In this document: positions 23,903 to 33,361 of the stretch, piece by piece
Layout of the letters: the number at the start of each line of letters is the position of its first letter
Position numbering within the stretch: position 1 is the first letter of the stretch
Source of the DNA: Veillonella sp.
GTDB taxonomy: Bacteria; Bacillota; Negativicutes; Veillonellales; Veillonellaceae
Assembly (NCBI RefSeq): GCF_041333735.1
Contig: NZ_JBGKFB010000001.1
Span: forward strand, 1,498,501-1,562,500
Reading direction: 5' to 3'
DNA length: 64,000 nucleotides
The notes under the pieces: model-generated
The model's database searches: none
Told to the model about the DNA's origin: nothing
What the model saw: the letters and a program-made list of their open reading frames with translations, nothing else
Translations under genes and position numbers: made by a program

Positions 23903-25339
23903 ATGTTGCGATTACAATCGGGGTTCGAGTTAGATTACGCTAACATATATAATGAAAGTTGCATACAAGAACGAGACGTAAAAAACTTTGAGCGTGCTAT
24001 ACAAAATGTTTGGCGTCACACCAATATTTTACGTTCTACAGGCTTTGAAGAAGGCCATCTTTCCAAGGATGGCTTGCCTGAACCGGTATTGTTTTACCAA
24101 CTTCCTTATATTTCTGCAGCTGGTATTAATACACCTACAATGTTAAAACGTTTTTATGAATTGCGGGACTATGCTCGCCATAATATTGATACAGTTGTAT
24201 CTGTAGGTATTGGTGGTTCTTATTTGGGGAGTAAGGTTATTTTTGATGTTCAATGCGGTGCATTTTGGAATAATCTTAGTACGGAAGAACGGAATGGATA
24301 TCCACGGATGTATTTTGCTGGATTTAACGTAGATGGTGATTATTTATCAGGCCTTATTCGTACCTTAGAGTACCAAGCTCAGAAAAAGGGTCCCGACTAT
24401 AAGGTGATGCTCGTTATTACCTCTAAGTCTGGCTCTACCATTGAACCAATGGCTAATTTCATGATTTTGGAAAAAGCATTGCAAGATCGGAATATAAATT
24501 ATGAAGTAATAGCTGTTACCGATATGTCTGATGATGCTCATCCTACAGTTCTACGTTCTATGGCACTAGAAAATCATTGGAAAACCTATAGTATTCCCTA
24601 TGGTGTAGGTGGCCGTTTCTCTGTGTTTACAGAGGTTGGCTTTGTTACAGCCGCTCTTGTGGGGTTTGATATTGAAGGTTTCTTGGCTGGTGCTGCTTCA
24701 ATGGATGCTGCATGCCAAGAAGAGGATATTTTCAAAAATCCTGCTTTATTAAGTGCATTGCTAAAATATATTGCGTCCGAACGTTATGGTCGTATTATTG
24801 AGGTATTTATGCCTTATGGGGAAGCCCTTCATTCCTTATCTGATTGGTATGTACAACTACTGTCCGAATCGTTAGGTAAGATGAGTAATACATGCTTACC
24901 TTATGGTCGTACACCAGTTGCGGCAGTAGGAACTATGGATATGCATGCTCAAGTACAAGAGCATCAAGAAGGTCGCCTTAATAAGGTCGTTCAATTTATT
25001 AAGGTTAAAGAGTGGCAACATAATCTTGTAGTGCCTAATACACATAGTCAATATGAACGATTGCAAGCACTTGGTAATATAGGTATTTGTGATATTCTTA
25101 ATATTGCATTAGATGCTAATAGAGAGGCTTTATCTAGTGACAATCGTTTTAATATGACGATAACTGTACCAACATTAAATGCATTCCATTTAGGGGAAAT
25201 AATGTTTATGCATTGTTGGGCTGTTTACTTTGAATCTATTTTTGCAGGTGTAGATGCTTTTGATCAACCAGGTGTTGAAGTTTATAAACGTCTCATCGGT
25301 CCAAAATTGGCTCACGTAAAGGATGGAGAGAATTCATAA
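23903..25339 (+). CDS. pgi: Glucose-6-phosphate isomerase
   Basis: A 478-residue phosphoglucose isomerase. VSVGIGGSYLGSKV is the substrate-phosphate/active-site segment, VITSKSGSTIEPMANF the SIS-domain phosphate loop, and YGVGGRFSVFTEVG a PGI signature. It interconverts glucose-6-phosphate and fructose-6-phosphate, linking gluconeogenic flux to the UDP-sugar genes in this window. I take the ATG at 23903 rather than the TTG at 23900; AAGGAG lies 8-12 bases upstream. The galE pseudogene follows 9 bp later. Confidence 0.94.
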   Translation: MLRLQSGFELDYANIYNESCIQERDVKNFERAIQNVWRHTNILRSTGFEEGHLSKDGLPEPVLFYQLPYISAAGINTPTMLKRFYELRDYARHNIDTVVSVGIGGSYLGSKVIFDVQCGAFWNNLSTEERNGYPRMYFAGFNVDGDYLSGLIRTLEYQAQKKGPDYKVMLVITSKSGSTIEPMANFMILEKALQDRNINYEVIAVTDMSDDAHPTVLRSMALENHWKTYSIPYGVGGRFSVFTEVGFVTAALVGFDIEGFLAGAASMDAACQEEDIFKNPALLSALLKYIASERYGRIIEVFMPYGEALHSLSDWYVQLLSESLGKMSNTCLPYGRTPVAAVGTMDMHAQVQEHQEGRLNKVVQFIKVKEWQHNLVVPNTHSQYERLQALGNIGICDILNIALDANREALSSDNRFNMTITVPTLNAFHLGEIMFMHCWAVYFESIFAGVDAFDQPGVEVYKRLIGPKLAHVKDGENS

Positions 25340-25348
25340 GGGGGAACT

Positions 25349-25906
25349 ATGAATATTTTAGTAACAGGTGGGGCTGGTTATATTGGAAGTCACACAGTAT
25401 GTGCTTTTCAATAAGCAGGCTATACACCTATCATTGTAGATAATCTTTCGCGCGGACATGTAGAATTTATTCCTGAAGGGGTACAGTTCTACAATATGGA
25501 TATAGCTCGTGGTAAAAGAGAGCACATAACTGTTTTTGGTACTGATTATAATACAGCTGATGGCACATGTGTACGCGATTATATTCATGTTAATGATTTG
25601 GCTACAGCTCATGTGTTAGCAATGGATTATTTGCGTAACGGTGGTGAATCTCAAGTGTTTAATCTTGGCAGTGGCAATGGCTTCTCCGTTAAAGAGATTA
25701 TTGAAACTGCTAAAGAGGTTACTGGTATCGATATTCCTGTTCAATATGGTGATCGTCGTGCTGGTGACCCAGGTACATTGATTGCGTCCTCTGAAAAAAT
25801 TAAAGAATTACTTGGTTGGGATCCTAAATTCAGTAATGTAGCTGATGTTATCAAAGATGCTTGGAAATGGCATACATCTCATCCTGATGGTTATAACAGT
25901 AAATAA
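25349..25906 (+). pseudogene. galE: Decayed UDP-glucose 4-epimerase (galE), internal deletion plus in-frame stop
   Basis: The frame opens with MNILVTGGAGYIGSHTVCAF, a perfect GalE N-terminus with a GGGGA ribosome site. A TAA at 25412-25414 replaces a codon after CAA. The same frame then continues through AGYTPIIVDNLSRGHVEF to YNMDIARGKREHITVFGTDY and the GalE C-terminal half (DGTCVRDYIHVNDLATAHVL to WHTSHPDG). The whole is 186 codons against ~330 normally. About 140 residues are missing between DIAR and HITVFG, including the catalytic Tyr-x-x-x-Lys. Two independent lesions indicate a true pseudogene rather than a sequencing slip. Confidence 0.9.
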
Positions 25907-25942
25907 AACAAGAACAAATTCTTTTGATTTGTCAATATAATG

Positions 25943-25987
25943 AATGACTCTATTAGTCACCTAGGTGACTGGTAGAGTCATTTTTTT
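25943..25987 (+). terminator. Rho-independent terminator after galE remnant
   Basis: AATGACTCTA pairs with TAGAGTCATT, with an inner palindrome (AGTCACCTAGGTGACT), followed by a run of seven T. It is a strong terminator for the pgi-galE unit. Confidence 0.9.
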
Positions 25988-26035
25988 GTAGGAATTTAAA
26001 AGGACCTCCTAGAATATGTCAGCAGGAGGTGGAAT

Positions 26036-26866
26036 ATGAACTTACAAGATTATATACAACGCATCAAATTATGGATTGATAAACAGTATTTTATTATTAG
26101 TCACTATAAAATTATTATTTCTGTTTTTCTTGTGATTGTGGTTGGCGTATTAATCGTTGGTGTTTTATATCCTCATGAAGAAGAACGTGTTCATGTACAA
26201 CCTGAGTATGTTAATAGTGGGGAAAATAATCAGACCCGATTAAGATTAAAAGAATCATCAGAAGGAATATCACATAATAGACAGAAACACAATAATAGTG
26301 ATGCTATAGAAACGAGAAAAGATGACAATCTAAAAACTAAAAGTGAAGGCCGTTTGTTATATGATGTGAGCAACGTGGAACGTGGGCATCCTTGGCGAGA
26401 GGTTTTTAGAGATTTACCAGATGATGATGTACATGGTAGACCTGAAGATACTAAGGATGCAGATGAAGTGGCTGATAGCATTAATGATATGAAAAGGTTT
26501 AATAATAGTAAGTACTCAGGTAGGGATACATATAAAGGACAGACTGATAGGTATAAAAACAGGAGAACACAGCGTAAGAATAAACATATAGGGGGCAACA
26601 CCATTAGTAATAGTAGCGATGATTTAACTAATAATCAGATTAATTCGAAGTCTCATAGTAGGTTAAATTCTTCGACCGTGGAACAGTCTGTTGAACTTGT
26701 TGGTATTGTTGAGGGCGATGAGATTATTGCTATTTTACGAAAAGGTACAGAGGAGCAAATGGTTACTGTTGGGACGGTTTGGCATGGCGTTACTGTCTCT
26801 AATATAAGTACAAGTGGTGTAGAAATCGTTGAAGGAGGTTCATCACGGTGGTTAAGAATCAATTAG
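26036..26866 (+). CDS. Single-pass membrane protein, PilP/GspC-like pilotin of a secretin unit
   Basis: A 276-residue protein. It has a short cytosolic N-terminus, one transmembrane helix (~24-45, IIISVFLVIVVGVLIVGVLY), a long polar, Asn/Lys/Arg/Asp-rich linker (~50-215), and a compact C-terminal domain (~220-276). That domain has VELVGIVEGDEIIAILRKG and TVGTVWHGVTVSNISTSGVE, the alternating pattern of PilP / GspC homology regions that contact the secretin. The linker codon use is richer in AGA/AGG than that of the neighbours. The AGGAGG ribosome site is clear. The secretin-like gene overlaps its 3' end by 19 bp. Confidence 0.6.
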   Translation: MNLQDYIQRIKLWIDKQYFIISHYKIIISVFLVIVVGVLIVGVLYPHEEERVHVQPEYVNSGENNQTRLRLKESSEGISHNRQKHNNSDAIETRKDDNLKTKSEGRLLYDVSNVERGHPWREVFRDLPDDDVHGRPEDTKDADEVADSINDMKRFNNSKYSGRDTYKGQTDRYKNRRTQRKNKHIGGNTISNSSDDLTNNQINSKSHSRLNSSTVEQSVELVGIVEGDEIIAILRKGTEEQMVTVGTVWHGVTVSNISTSGVEIVEGGSSRWLRIN

Positions 26867-28236
26867 GCAAGGATTGCTTACATAGTAGAGTGACCATAGT
26901 AAGAAAAAAATTATTCAAAGCTAGCATACTACTAAAAATAATTATAATAGTGGTTATGTTTCTATATGCATCATTAGGGGAATCTTCTATAGTATTAGCG
27001 AGTAATACAGGGCCAGCAGTAACTACTAATCTAGAAAGCGATAGGGACTCACTAGATAGAGAAATTAGTAATGGTAAATCAAATAATAATAATGACATAG
27101 AAAAGGATAACGTAATTAATGAAAAGGGCGAGCTGAGAAAATCAAAAGAATCAATTACGATATCCGTTCGTAATGCTTCTCTAAAAGAAACAGTATTAGG
27201 GATTTGTCGGAGTTATCGTATATCTGTTATGGGTGTAGAATCTTTAACAGGTAACATTACGGCTACTGTGCAAGGTGAAACACCAGAGGATCTTATAAAA
27301 GAATTAGGAAGGCTATATCATTTTTCCGTTTCAAAACAATATAATACGATTCTTATTGAGCCAGATGACAAAGCACTTGAAAATAGAGAATTATATGTTA
27401 TAACACCGGAGCATTTGCCAGCAGAGTCTTTAAAAAATATAATGGGCACTGTTGTGAAACATGATAAAATGGCGGTACTTTCAGAACAAAATGAAGTGAT
27501 TATGCATTTGACCAGTGGAGAGAAACGGCGTGTAGAAACACTGGTTAAAGCTATAGATAAGGAGCCTAAGCAAGTACAATTAGAAGCGACAGTCATTGCT
27601 ATGGAACAATCTTATGCAAAGGAGCAAGGCATTCGGTGGTCGTGGCTTAGCTTGACAGGACATGGTGAAGATAAAACTAATTCTTACGGGGCCGTTACCT
27701 TTGGTAAAACACCCGGTGGTGAAGCCTATAAATTTTTTGTGAAACCCGAGTTGAGTCTTATGGAAAGTTCCGGTAAAGCCGCGCTAATTGCTAAGCCATC
27801 TATTATGGCCTTAAATGGTGAAACAGCACATATCTTGATCGGTGAACGTATCCCTGTTATAGAAGAGTCCGAAGTGAATGGCGAACGTAAGCGTTCTACA
27901 CGTTATGAAGAGGTGGGGATTAAGTTAAACTACACGCCTATTATTACTGGGGATGGCGGTGTAGATGCAAAAATTCACGCTGAAGTAAGTACACCTATCA
28001 TGGTATCCGAAATGAAAGCTTATAAAATTAGTACGCGGCAAGCACATACACGGGTGCGGTTACAACCTGGAGAGGTACTCGTTATAGGTGGACTTATGGA
28101 TAATCGCGATCAACATCAAATTCAAAAAGTACCTATTTTAGGAGATATTCCTTTACTAGGTAAATTATTCCGACATAGTAGAAAAACAAAAGATTCTATA
28201 GAGATGCTAATATTAGTTCGGGCAATTGTGGTATAA
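26848..28236 (+). CDS. Secretin-family outer-membrane protein (PilQ/GspD-like)
   Basis: A 462-residue protein with a long, basic signal segment (hydrophobic ~25-52). An STN-like domain follows (~95-165; ITISVRNASLKETVLGI, ITATVQGETPEDLIKELG), then an N1-type segment (LYVITPEHLPAESLKNIMG) and the secretin domain (~235-462). Hallmarks are EATVIAMEQSYAKEQGIRW, KPSIMALNGETAHILIGERI and VPILGDIPLLGKLF. It would form a ring channel in the outer membrane for type IV pili or type II-like secretion. The start is a GTG at 26848 with GGAGG 9 bases upstream, inside the preceding gene. No pilin, ATPase or inner-membrane pilus genes are adjacent. Confidence 0.85.
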   Translation: MVKNQLGKDCLHSRVTIVRKKLFKASILLKIIIIVVMFLYASLGESSIVLASNTGPAVTTNLESDRDSLDREISNGKSNNNNDIEKDNVINEKGELRKSKESITISVRNASLKETVLGICRSYRISVMGVESLTGNITATVQGETPEDLIKELGRLYHFSVSKQYNTILIEPDDKALENRELYVITPEHLPAESLKNIMGTVVKHDKMAVLSEQNEVIMHLTSGEKRRVETLVKAIDKEPKQVQLEATVIAMEQSYAKEQGIRWSWLSLTGHGEDKTNSYGAVTFGKTPGGEAYKFFVKPELSLMESSGKAALIAKPSIMALNGETAHILIGERIPVIEESEVNGERKRSTRYEEVGIKLNYTPIITGDGGVDAKIHAEVSTPIMVSEMKAYKISTRQAHTRVRLQPGEVLVIGGLMDNRDQHQIQKVPILGDIPLLGKLFRHSRKTKDSIEMLILVRAIVV

Positions 28237-28263
28237 TAAAGGGTAATGATTAGGAGGTTATGA

Positions 28264-30183
28264 ATGGAACGCATTCGAATGATAGGCCTTGGAAAATCAT
28301 TTGGGGTGCGCCAAGTATTTTCCAATGTGTCTTTTGAGATAAAAGAAGGTGAGCGACTAGCCTTGGTAGGACCTAATGGGGCTGGGAAATCCACCTTGTT
28401 AAAATGCATATTAGGCTATGAAGAATTAGATGAAGGCAATGTAGTTAAGTCTCCTGTAGCCAGTATTGGTTACTTACAACAAGATGTAAATCTAGGAGAT
28501 GATAGTTTAGCTACAGAAATTGAAAAAGCTTGGGCCGATGTTCATGTATTAGAGGAGCAACTAAAAGAACTTACCACGCGTTTGGAGTCTGAAGAAGCTA
28601 GTGAATCGGATCTGCAGCGATTGGATTATTTGCAAAATCGTTTAGAATGGCTAGGTGGCTATGATTACGAGCAAAAGACTAAGCGCATCATTTATGGTCT
28701 TGGCTTTACTGATGAGGATTTAGATAAACCAGCAAGCGCTTTTTCTGGTGGTCAAAAGACTCGAATTAATTTAGCTAAAGCATTGGTACGGCGTCCAGAC
28801 TTTTTATTTTTAGACGAACCAACTAACCATTTAGATATGGACATGTTAGAGTGGCTTGAAGGGTATTTGTCTGCCTATCGTGGTGGGATTCTCATTGTCA
28901 GCCATGACCGTTATTTCTTAGACCGTATTGTCACTGGCGTTGTAGAATTGGATAACCATAAGGCTACAACTTATCGTGGTAATTACAGTCGTTATATTCA
29001 ACAACGAGATGAACGGTTGAAAGCGGATATGGTAGCCTATGAGAAACAACAGGAGTACATCAAAAAGACAGAGGCTTATATAGATAAATACCGGGCAGGT
29101 ATTAAATCTAAAATGGCTCGTGGTCGTCAGTCTCAATTGAATCGTTTAGAACGACTTGATGCACCGGTAACTTCACATCATTTACAATTTTCTTTTCCCC
29201 CTGCTGCGATGAGTGCCGATAAGGTTCTTGTTCTAGATCATTTATCAGTAGGATATGATGAAGATCCTATCATTGATGATATATCACTCGTAGTGCGACG
29301 CGGAGAATCAGTAGCCCTTATTGGACCTAACGGGGCTGGTAAATCGACACTCGTAAAAACTATAGTAGGTGAATTATTCCCTGAGAATGGTCACGTAGAT
29401 ATCGGCAACCGCGTACAAGTGGGATACTTCTCACAAGAGCATGAGGAATTACATGATTCTTGGCAGGTAGTAGAAGAGGTTATGAATCACTTTAACTACA
29501 CTGAAGAGAAGGCCCGTAATGTATTAGGTTCATTCCTATTTAAAGGGGATGATGTATTTAAGCTTGTAGGTGACTTATCTGGTGGTGAGAGAGCTCGTTT
29601 AGCATTATTAAAATTATTCCTTCAAGGTGATAATTTTCTTATCTTAGACGAACCGACGAACCATTTAGATATTCCAACGCGCGAAATTGTGGAACAAGCC
29701 TTGCAACAATTTGAAGGTACATGTTTTATTATTTCCCATGACAGATATTTCTTAGATCAAGTTTCTACAAAAACCATTGTTTTAGATGATGGAAAAATTA
29801 CTGAATATCTCGGTAATTACTCGTACTATAAAGAAAAGCTGAAAGAACAAGAAGATTTATTAGCATTAGCTAATGAACAGAACTCAGAGAGTGATAAAGT
29901 TGAAAATAAAGTTATTTCAGTTATTGAACCAGTACTTTCAACATCAGAACCGACAGAGGAACCTCAGAAGAAACCGAATGCATATATGGTGGAAAAACAA
30001 TTAGCTGAGGTAGAATCTGAAATTGCTCGTTTAGAAGCAACCATGAAGATGTATGAAGTGCAATTGGCTAATCCTGTAGTACAGCAAGATTTAGATGAAA
30101 TGTCCAAAATTTCCATACAAATTGAATCTACACAAAGTGAGTTAGATGCATTGTATGAGAAATGGGAACGATTATCTGAATAA
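28264..30183 (+). CDS. ABC-F family ATPase
   Basis: A 639-residue protein with two ABC ATPase cassettes and no membrane segments. Walker A motifs are GPNGAGKST in both halves. Signature motifs are FSGGQKTRI and LSGGERARL, and each cassette has a LDEPTNHLD Walker B. The P-site-tRNA-interaction linker lies between them (~240-320, Lys/Arg/Glu-rich). A C-terminal coiled coil (~560-639) resembles the Uup/YfmR group. ABC-F proteins act on stalled ribosomes or mediate antibiotic resistance; nothing here points to resistance. AGGAGG precedes the ATG. Confidence 0.93.
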   Translation: MERIRMIGLGKSFGVRQVFSNVSFEIKEGERLALVGPNGAGKSTLLKCILGYEELDEGNVVKSPVASIGYLQQDVNLGDDSLATEIEKAWADVHVLEEQLKELTTRLESEEASESDLQRLDYLQNRLEWLGGYDYEQKTKRIIYGLGFTDEDLDKPASAFSGGQKTRINLAKALVRRPDFLFLDEPTNHLDMDMLEWLEGYLSAYRGGILIVSHDRYFLDRIVTGVVELDNHKATTYRGNYSRYIQQRDERLKADMVAYEKQQEYIKKTEAYIDKYRAGIKSKMARGRQSQLNRLERLDAPVTSHHLQFSFPPAAMSADKVLVLDHLSVGYDEDPIIDDISLVVRRGESVALIGPNGAGKSTLVKTIVGELFPENGHVDIGNRVQVGYFSQEHEELHDSWQVVEEVMNHFNYTEEKARNVLGSFLFKGDDVFKLVGDLSGGERARLALLKLFLQGDNFLILDEPTNHLDIPTREIVEQALQQFEGTCFIISHDRYFLDQVSTKTIVLDDGKITEYLGNYSYYKEKLKEQEDLLALANEQNSESDKVENKVISVIEPVLSTSEPTEEPQKKPNAYMVEKQLAEVESEIARLEATMKMYEVQLANPVVQQDLDEMSKISIQIESTQSELDALYEKWERLSE

Positions 30184-30219
30184 CTTATAATAGTATATAT
30201 TATTATAGAGTTATTTTAA

Positions 30220-30249
30220 TTGACAAAAAATTGAAAACTCTAATAATAT
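30220..30249 (+). promoter_or_regulatory. Promoter of the liv operon
   Basis: TTGACA (30220-30225), an 18-bp spacer and TAATAT (30244-30249), 44 bp before the livK start. Confidence 0.65.
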
Positions 30250-30292
30250 AGATATAGATTTAAAGTTTTATGTTTCAAAGGAAGGGTGTAGC

Positions 30293-31441
30293 ATGAATAA
30301 ATCCATGTTAAAAAAAGCAGCCATTTTTGGTCTTGCTGGTGTAATGGCAGTTGCTGCTGGTTGTGGCAGTAATAAAGATGCAGGTAATGCAAATAGCAAT
30401 GAGGCTAAAATTGCATTGTTAACAACAACAACTGGTGGTGCAGCGGCATATGGTGAATCCATTAAAGCTGGTGCAGAATTGGCAGTAAGCGAAATCAACG
30501 CTGATGCAAATGCTGTGAAAATCAACTTGTTAGTAGAAGATACTAAAGGTGATAAAAACGAAGCTATCAATGCAATGAATAAAGTAATTTCTAAAGATAA
30601 AGTTGTAGCTGTTATTGGCCCAATGTTATCTGGCGAAATGATGGCAGCAGGTCCTGTAGCAAATAAAAGCAAAATCGTAGCTCTTGGCACATCTACAACT
30701 GCTGAAGGTATTACAGATATCGGCGATTACATTTTCCGTAACGCTGTACCAGAATCCTTGGCAGTAGATACTGCAATTAAAGAAGCACATAAAACTTTAG
30801 GCTTCAAAACTGCAGCTATTATGTACTCCAACAACAATGACCAAATGGTATCTGTAAATAATACAGCTCGTAAAGCATTGGAAGCTGAAGGTGTACAAAT
30901 TGTTGATACTGAAACATTTGCAGATAAAGATACTGACTTCTCTGCACAATTAACTAAGATTCAACAAGCAAAACCTGATGTTATCGTAGTTGCTTCTCTT
31001 TACCAAGAAGGCGCATTAATCATGAAAAAAATGCGTGAAATGGGTATGAATCAACCTGTAATTGGTTCTAATGGTTTCAACAGCCCTGAATTCATTAAAA
31101 TTGCAGGCGCTGCAGCTGATGGTGTTATCGTAGGTACACCTTGGTTCCCTAACAAAGACGATCAAAAGGTAAAAGACTTCCGTAAAGCTTACAAAGATAA
31201 ATACGGTAAAGAACCAGACCAATTCGCAGCTCAAGCTTATGATGCTGTATACCTCTATGAAGCAGCTTTGAAAAAAGCAGGTTCTACTACAGATCGTGAA
31301 AAATTCCGCGATGCTTTGAAAAATATTGCTGACTTCGTTGGTGTAACTGGTCAATTCAAGTTCAACGAAAAACGTGACCCTTCCATGGAAGTTCAAGTTT
31401 TACAAATTAAAAACGGTCAATTTGACGCATTAAAAAAATAA
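30293..31441 (+). CDS. livK: Branched-chain amino-acid ABC transporter substrate-binding lipoprotein
   Basis: A 382-residue periplasmic-binding protein. It has a lipoprotein signal (hydrophobic segment, then VAAGCGSN; lipobox Cys ~24). The leucine-binding type-I fold follows: IALLTTTTGGAAAYGESIK, VISKDKVVAVIGPMLSGE, then FAAQAYDAVYLYEAALKKAG. It delivers Leu/Ile/Val or related amides to LivHMGF. An AAGGAAGGG site precedes the ATG. It is the first gene of a five-gene operon ordered K-H-M-G-F, with 17 bp to livH. Confidence 0.93.
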   Translation: MNKSMLKKAAIFGLAGVMAVAAGCGSNKDAGNANSNEAKIALLTTTTGGAAAYGESIKAGAELAVSEINADANAVKINLLVEDTKGDKNEAINAMNKVISKDKVVAVIGPMLSGEMMAAGPVANKSKIVALGTSTTAEGITDIGDYIFRNAVPESLAVDTAIKEAHKTLGFKTAAIMYSNNNDQMVSVNNTARKALEAEGVQIVDTETFADKDTDFSAQLTKIQQAKPDVIVVASLYQEGALIMKKMREMGMNQPVIGSNGFNSPEFIKIAGAAADGVIVGTPWFPNKDDQKVKDFRKAYKDKYGKEPDQFAAQAYDAVYLYEAALKKAGSTTDREKFRDALKNIADFVGVTGQFKFNEKRDPSMEVQVLQIKNGQFDALKK

Positions 31442-31458
31442 AAAGTTGAGGTAGTATA

Positions 31459-32340
31459 GTGTTTTTACAACAATTAGTTAACGGGTTAACCCTCGGTAGC
31501 TTATATGCTGTACTCGCTATTGGCTTAACACTTGTGTTTGGCGTTTTAAATATCATCAACATGGCACACGGAGGCATCTTTATGATAGGTGCCTTCGTTG
31601 GTCTTTTTATGGTAACTGTTTTTAACGTTAACATTTTTGTAGCCCTTATCGTAGCTATGGCTGTCGGTGCTATCCTCGGTTATCTTTTAGAATTTGTGGC
31701 GCTTCGTCCACTACGTAAGAAAAAGGTGTCTCACTTGGCACCACTTATTAGTACCATTGGTGTTTCTATTTTTCTTGAAAGTTTGGCATTATTGCTTTGG
31801 GGCCCTCAAACAAGATCTTTCCCACCAGACTATATTGGTGGTCTAATCGACTTTGGAGCTTTCAAAATTTCCATGGTACAAATTATTGGTTTAGGTGTTT
31901 CTGTTATTTTAATGCTAATTCTTAATATAGTTATTAAGAAAACTAAAATTGGTAAGGCTATTCGTGCCGTATCTATGAGCACAGAAACAGCGGCTCTCTT
32001 GGGCATTAATCCAACAATGATTATATCTGTTACTGTTATGATTGCATCTGCCTTGGGTGCAGCTGCAGGTGTATTGGTAGGCTTGTCCTTCAATGCTATT
32101 GAGCCTACTATGGGTGTTATTATTGGATTTAAAGGCCTTGCCGTACTTATCTTAGGTGGTCTTGGTAATATTACAGGCGCCATGGTTGGTGGTTTCATTT
32201 TAGGCGTAGCAGAAATCTTCTCTGTTGCGTATGGGGCCTCTACATTCCGTGATGCTGTGGCCTTTGGTCTCATCATCCTATTATTATTCTGGCGTCCACA
32301 AGGCTTGTTTGGTTCTAAAGATAAAGGGGGTAGACCGTAA
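31459..32340 (+). CDS. livH: Branched-chain amino-acid ABC transporter permease LivH
   Basis: A 293-residue polytopic permease. The N-terminus MFLQQLVNGLTLGSLYAVLA and the GLTLVFGVLNIINMAHGG motif are typical of LivH. The later cytosolic GKAIRAVSMSTETAALLGIN loop is the ATPase-coupling segment. The start is a GTG at 31459 with a weak GAGGTA ribosome site. It overlaps livM by one base (TAATG). Confidence 0.95.
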   Translation: MFLQQLVNGLTLGSLYAVLAIGLTLVFGVLNIINMAHGGIFMIGAFVGLFMVTVFNVNIFVALIVAMAVGAILGYLLEFVALRPLRKKKVSHLAPLISTIGVSIFLESLALLLWGPQTRSFPPDYIGGLIDFGAFKISMVQIIGLGVSVILMLILNIVIKKTKIGKAIRAVSMSTETAALLGINPTMIISVTVMIASALGAAAGVLVGLSFNAIEPTMGVIIGFKGLAVLILGGLGNITGAMVGGFILGVAEIFSVAYGASTFRDAVAFGLIILLLFWRPQGLFGSKDKGGRP

Positions 32341-33350
32341 TGGATTTATTAAACCCGTATTATCTACAGATCGTAATGTTCTTCATCATCAATGCCATCA
32401 TGGGTATCTCTATTTACTTTACCCTTGCAAGTGGTCAGCTTTCTTTAGGGGCTGCTGGCTTTATGAGCGTTGGTGCATATGTAGGCGCTATCCTTTCTTT
32501 GAAAGCTGATTTGCCTATCGTTGTAGGCATCATTGTTGGTGGCCTAGTTGCTAGCCTTGTAGCCGTTATTATCGGCTTACCAACAACACGTCTTCGCGGT
32601 TTATATCTTGCCATTGCTACTCTTGGTTTTGGCGAAGTTGTGCGTGTTATTTTCTTGAATTTGGATATTACTAATGGTGCGTTAGGCCTTTCTGGTATTC
32701 CATCTATTCCTCAAGAATTAACAAATTTAGCCTATGAACTTGATATCGATGGTTTAATGGGCATCGATGCTGTTGCATGGGGCAACCTAATGGCTATTAT
32801 TATTCTTTTGGCAATCTTAGTAGTGATTATTGCCTTCTGTGTGCGTATTAATAATAGTCGTGTGGGCCGTGCCTTTGCAGCGATTAAGGCTGATGATCAT
32901 GCAGCAGAATTAATGGGGATTAACGTTGTATACTACAAGATGATGGCCTTTATCATTGGTGCTTTCATCGCCGGTATTGGCGGTGGTTTGTATGCTCATA
33001 TTACAAACTTTATTAATCCTACAGACTTTAGCTACCATAAGGTAGTACAAATCTTATTATTCCCAGTATTTGGTGGTTCTAATGTAGTATGGGGTTCCGT
33101 ATTAGGCTCCTTCATTCTTACATTATTGCCAGAAGTATTACGCTTCTTATCCGATTATCGGGACATCATCTATGGTGCATTACTAGTCATCTTGATGGCA
33201 GTTCGTCCAGATGGTATTTTAACAGAATCTATGGTAGACAAAATTAGTCGTAAATTAGGCTTTAAGAAAGCTCCATATATTCCTGAATCACAAGTATTAA
33301 CAGAACGTTTTGAAGCGTATAAACGTAAACAAGAAGAAAAACAAGGATAG
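32340..33350 (+). CDS. livM: Branched-chain amino-acid ABC transporter permease LivM
   Basis: A 336-residue second permease. LASGQLSLGAAGFMSVGAYV and the coupling-helix stretch SRVGRAFAAIKADDHAAELM are LivM signatures, with about eight hydrophobic helices. The C-terminus is basic (RFEAYKRKQEEKQG). It is coupled to livH by a one-base overlap and lies 11 bp before livG. Confidence 0.95.
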   Translation: MDLLNPYYLQIVMFFIINAIMGISIYFTLASGQLSLGAAGFMSVGAYVGAILSLKADLPIVVGIIVGGLVASLVAVIIGLPTTRLRGLYLAIATLGFGEVVRVIFLNLDITNGALGLSGIPSIPQELTNLAYELDIDGLMGIDAVAWGNLMAIIILLAILVVIIAFCVRINNSRVGRAFAAIKADDHAAELMGINVVYYKMMAFIIGAFIAGIGGGLYAHITNFINPTDFSYHKVVQILLFPVFGGSNVVWGSVLGSFILTLLPEVLRFLSDYRDIIYGALLVILMAVRPDGILTESMVDKISRKLGFKKAPYIPESQVLTERFEAYKRKQEEKQG

Positions 33351-33361
33351 GAGGGAACTGA

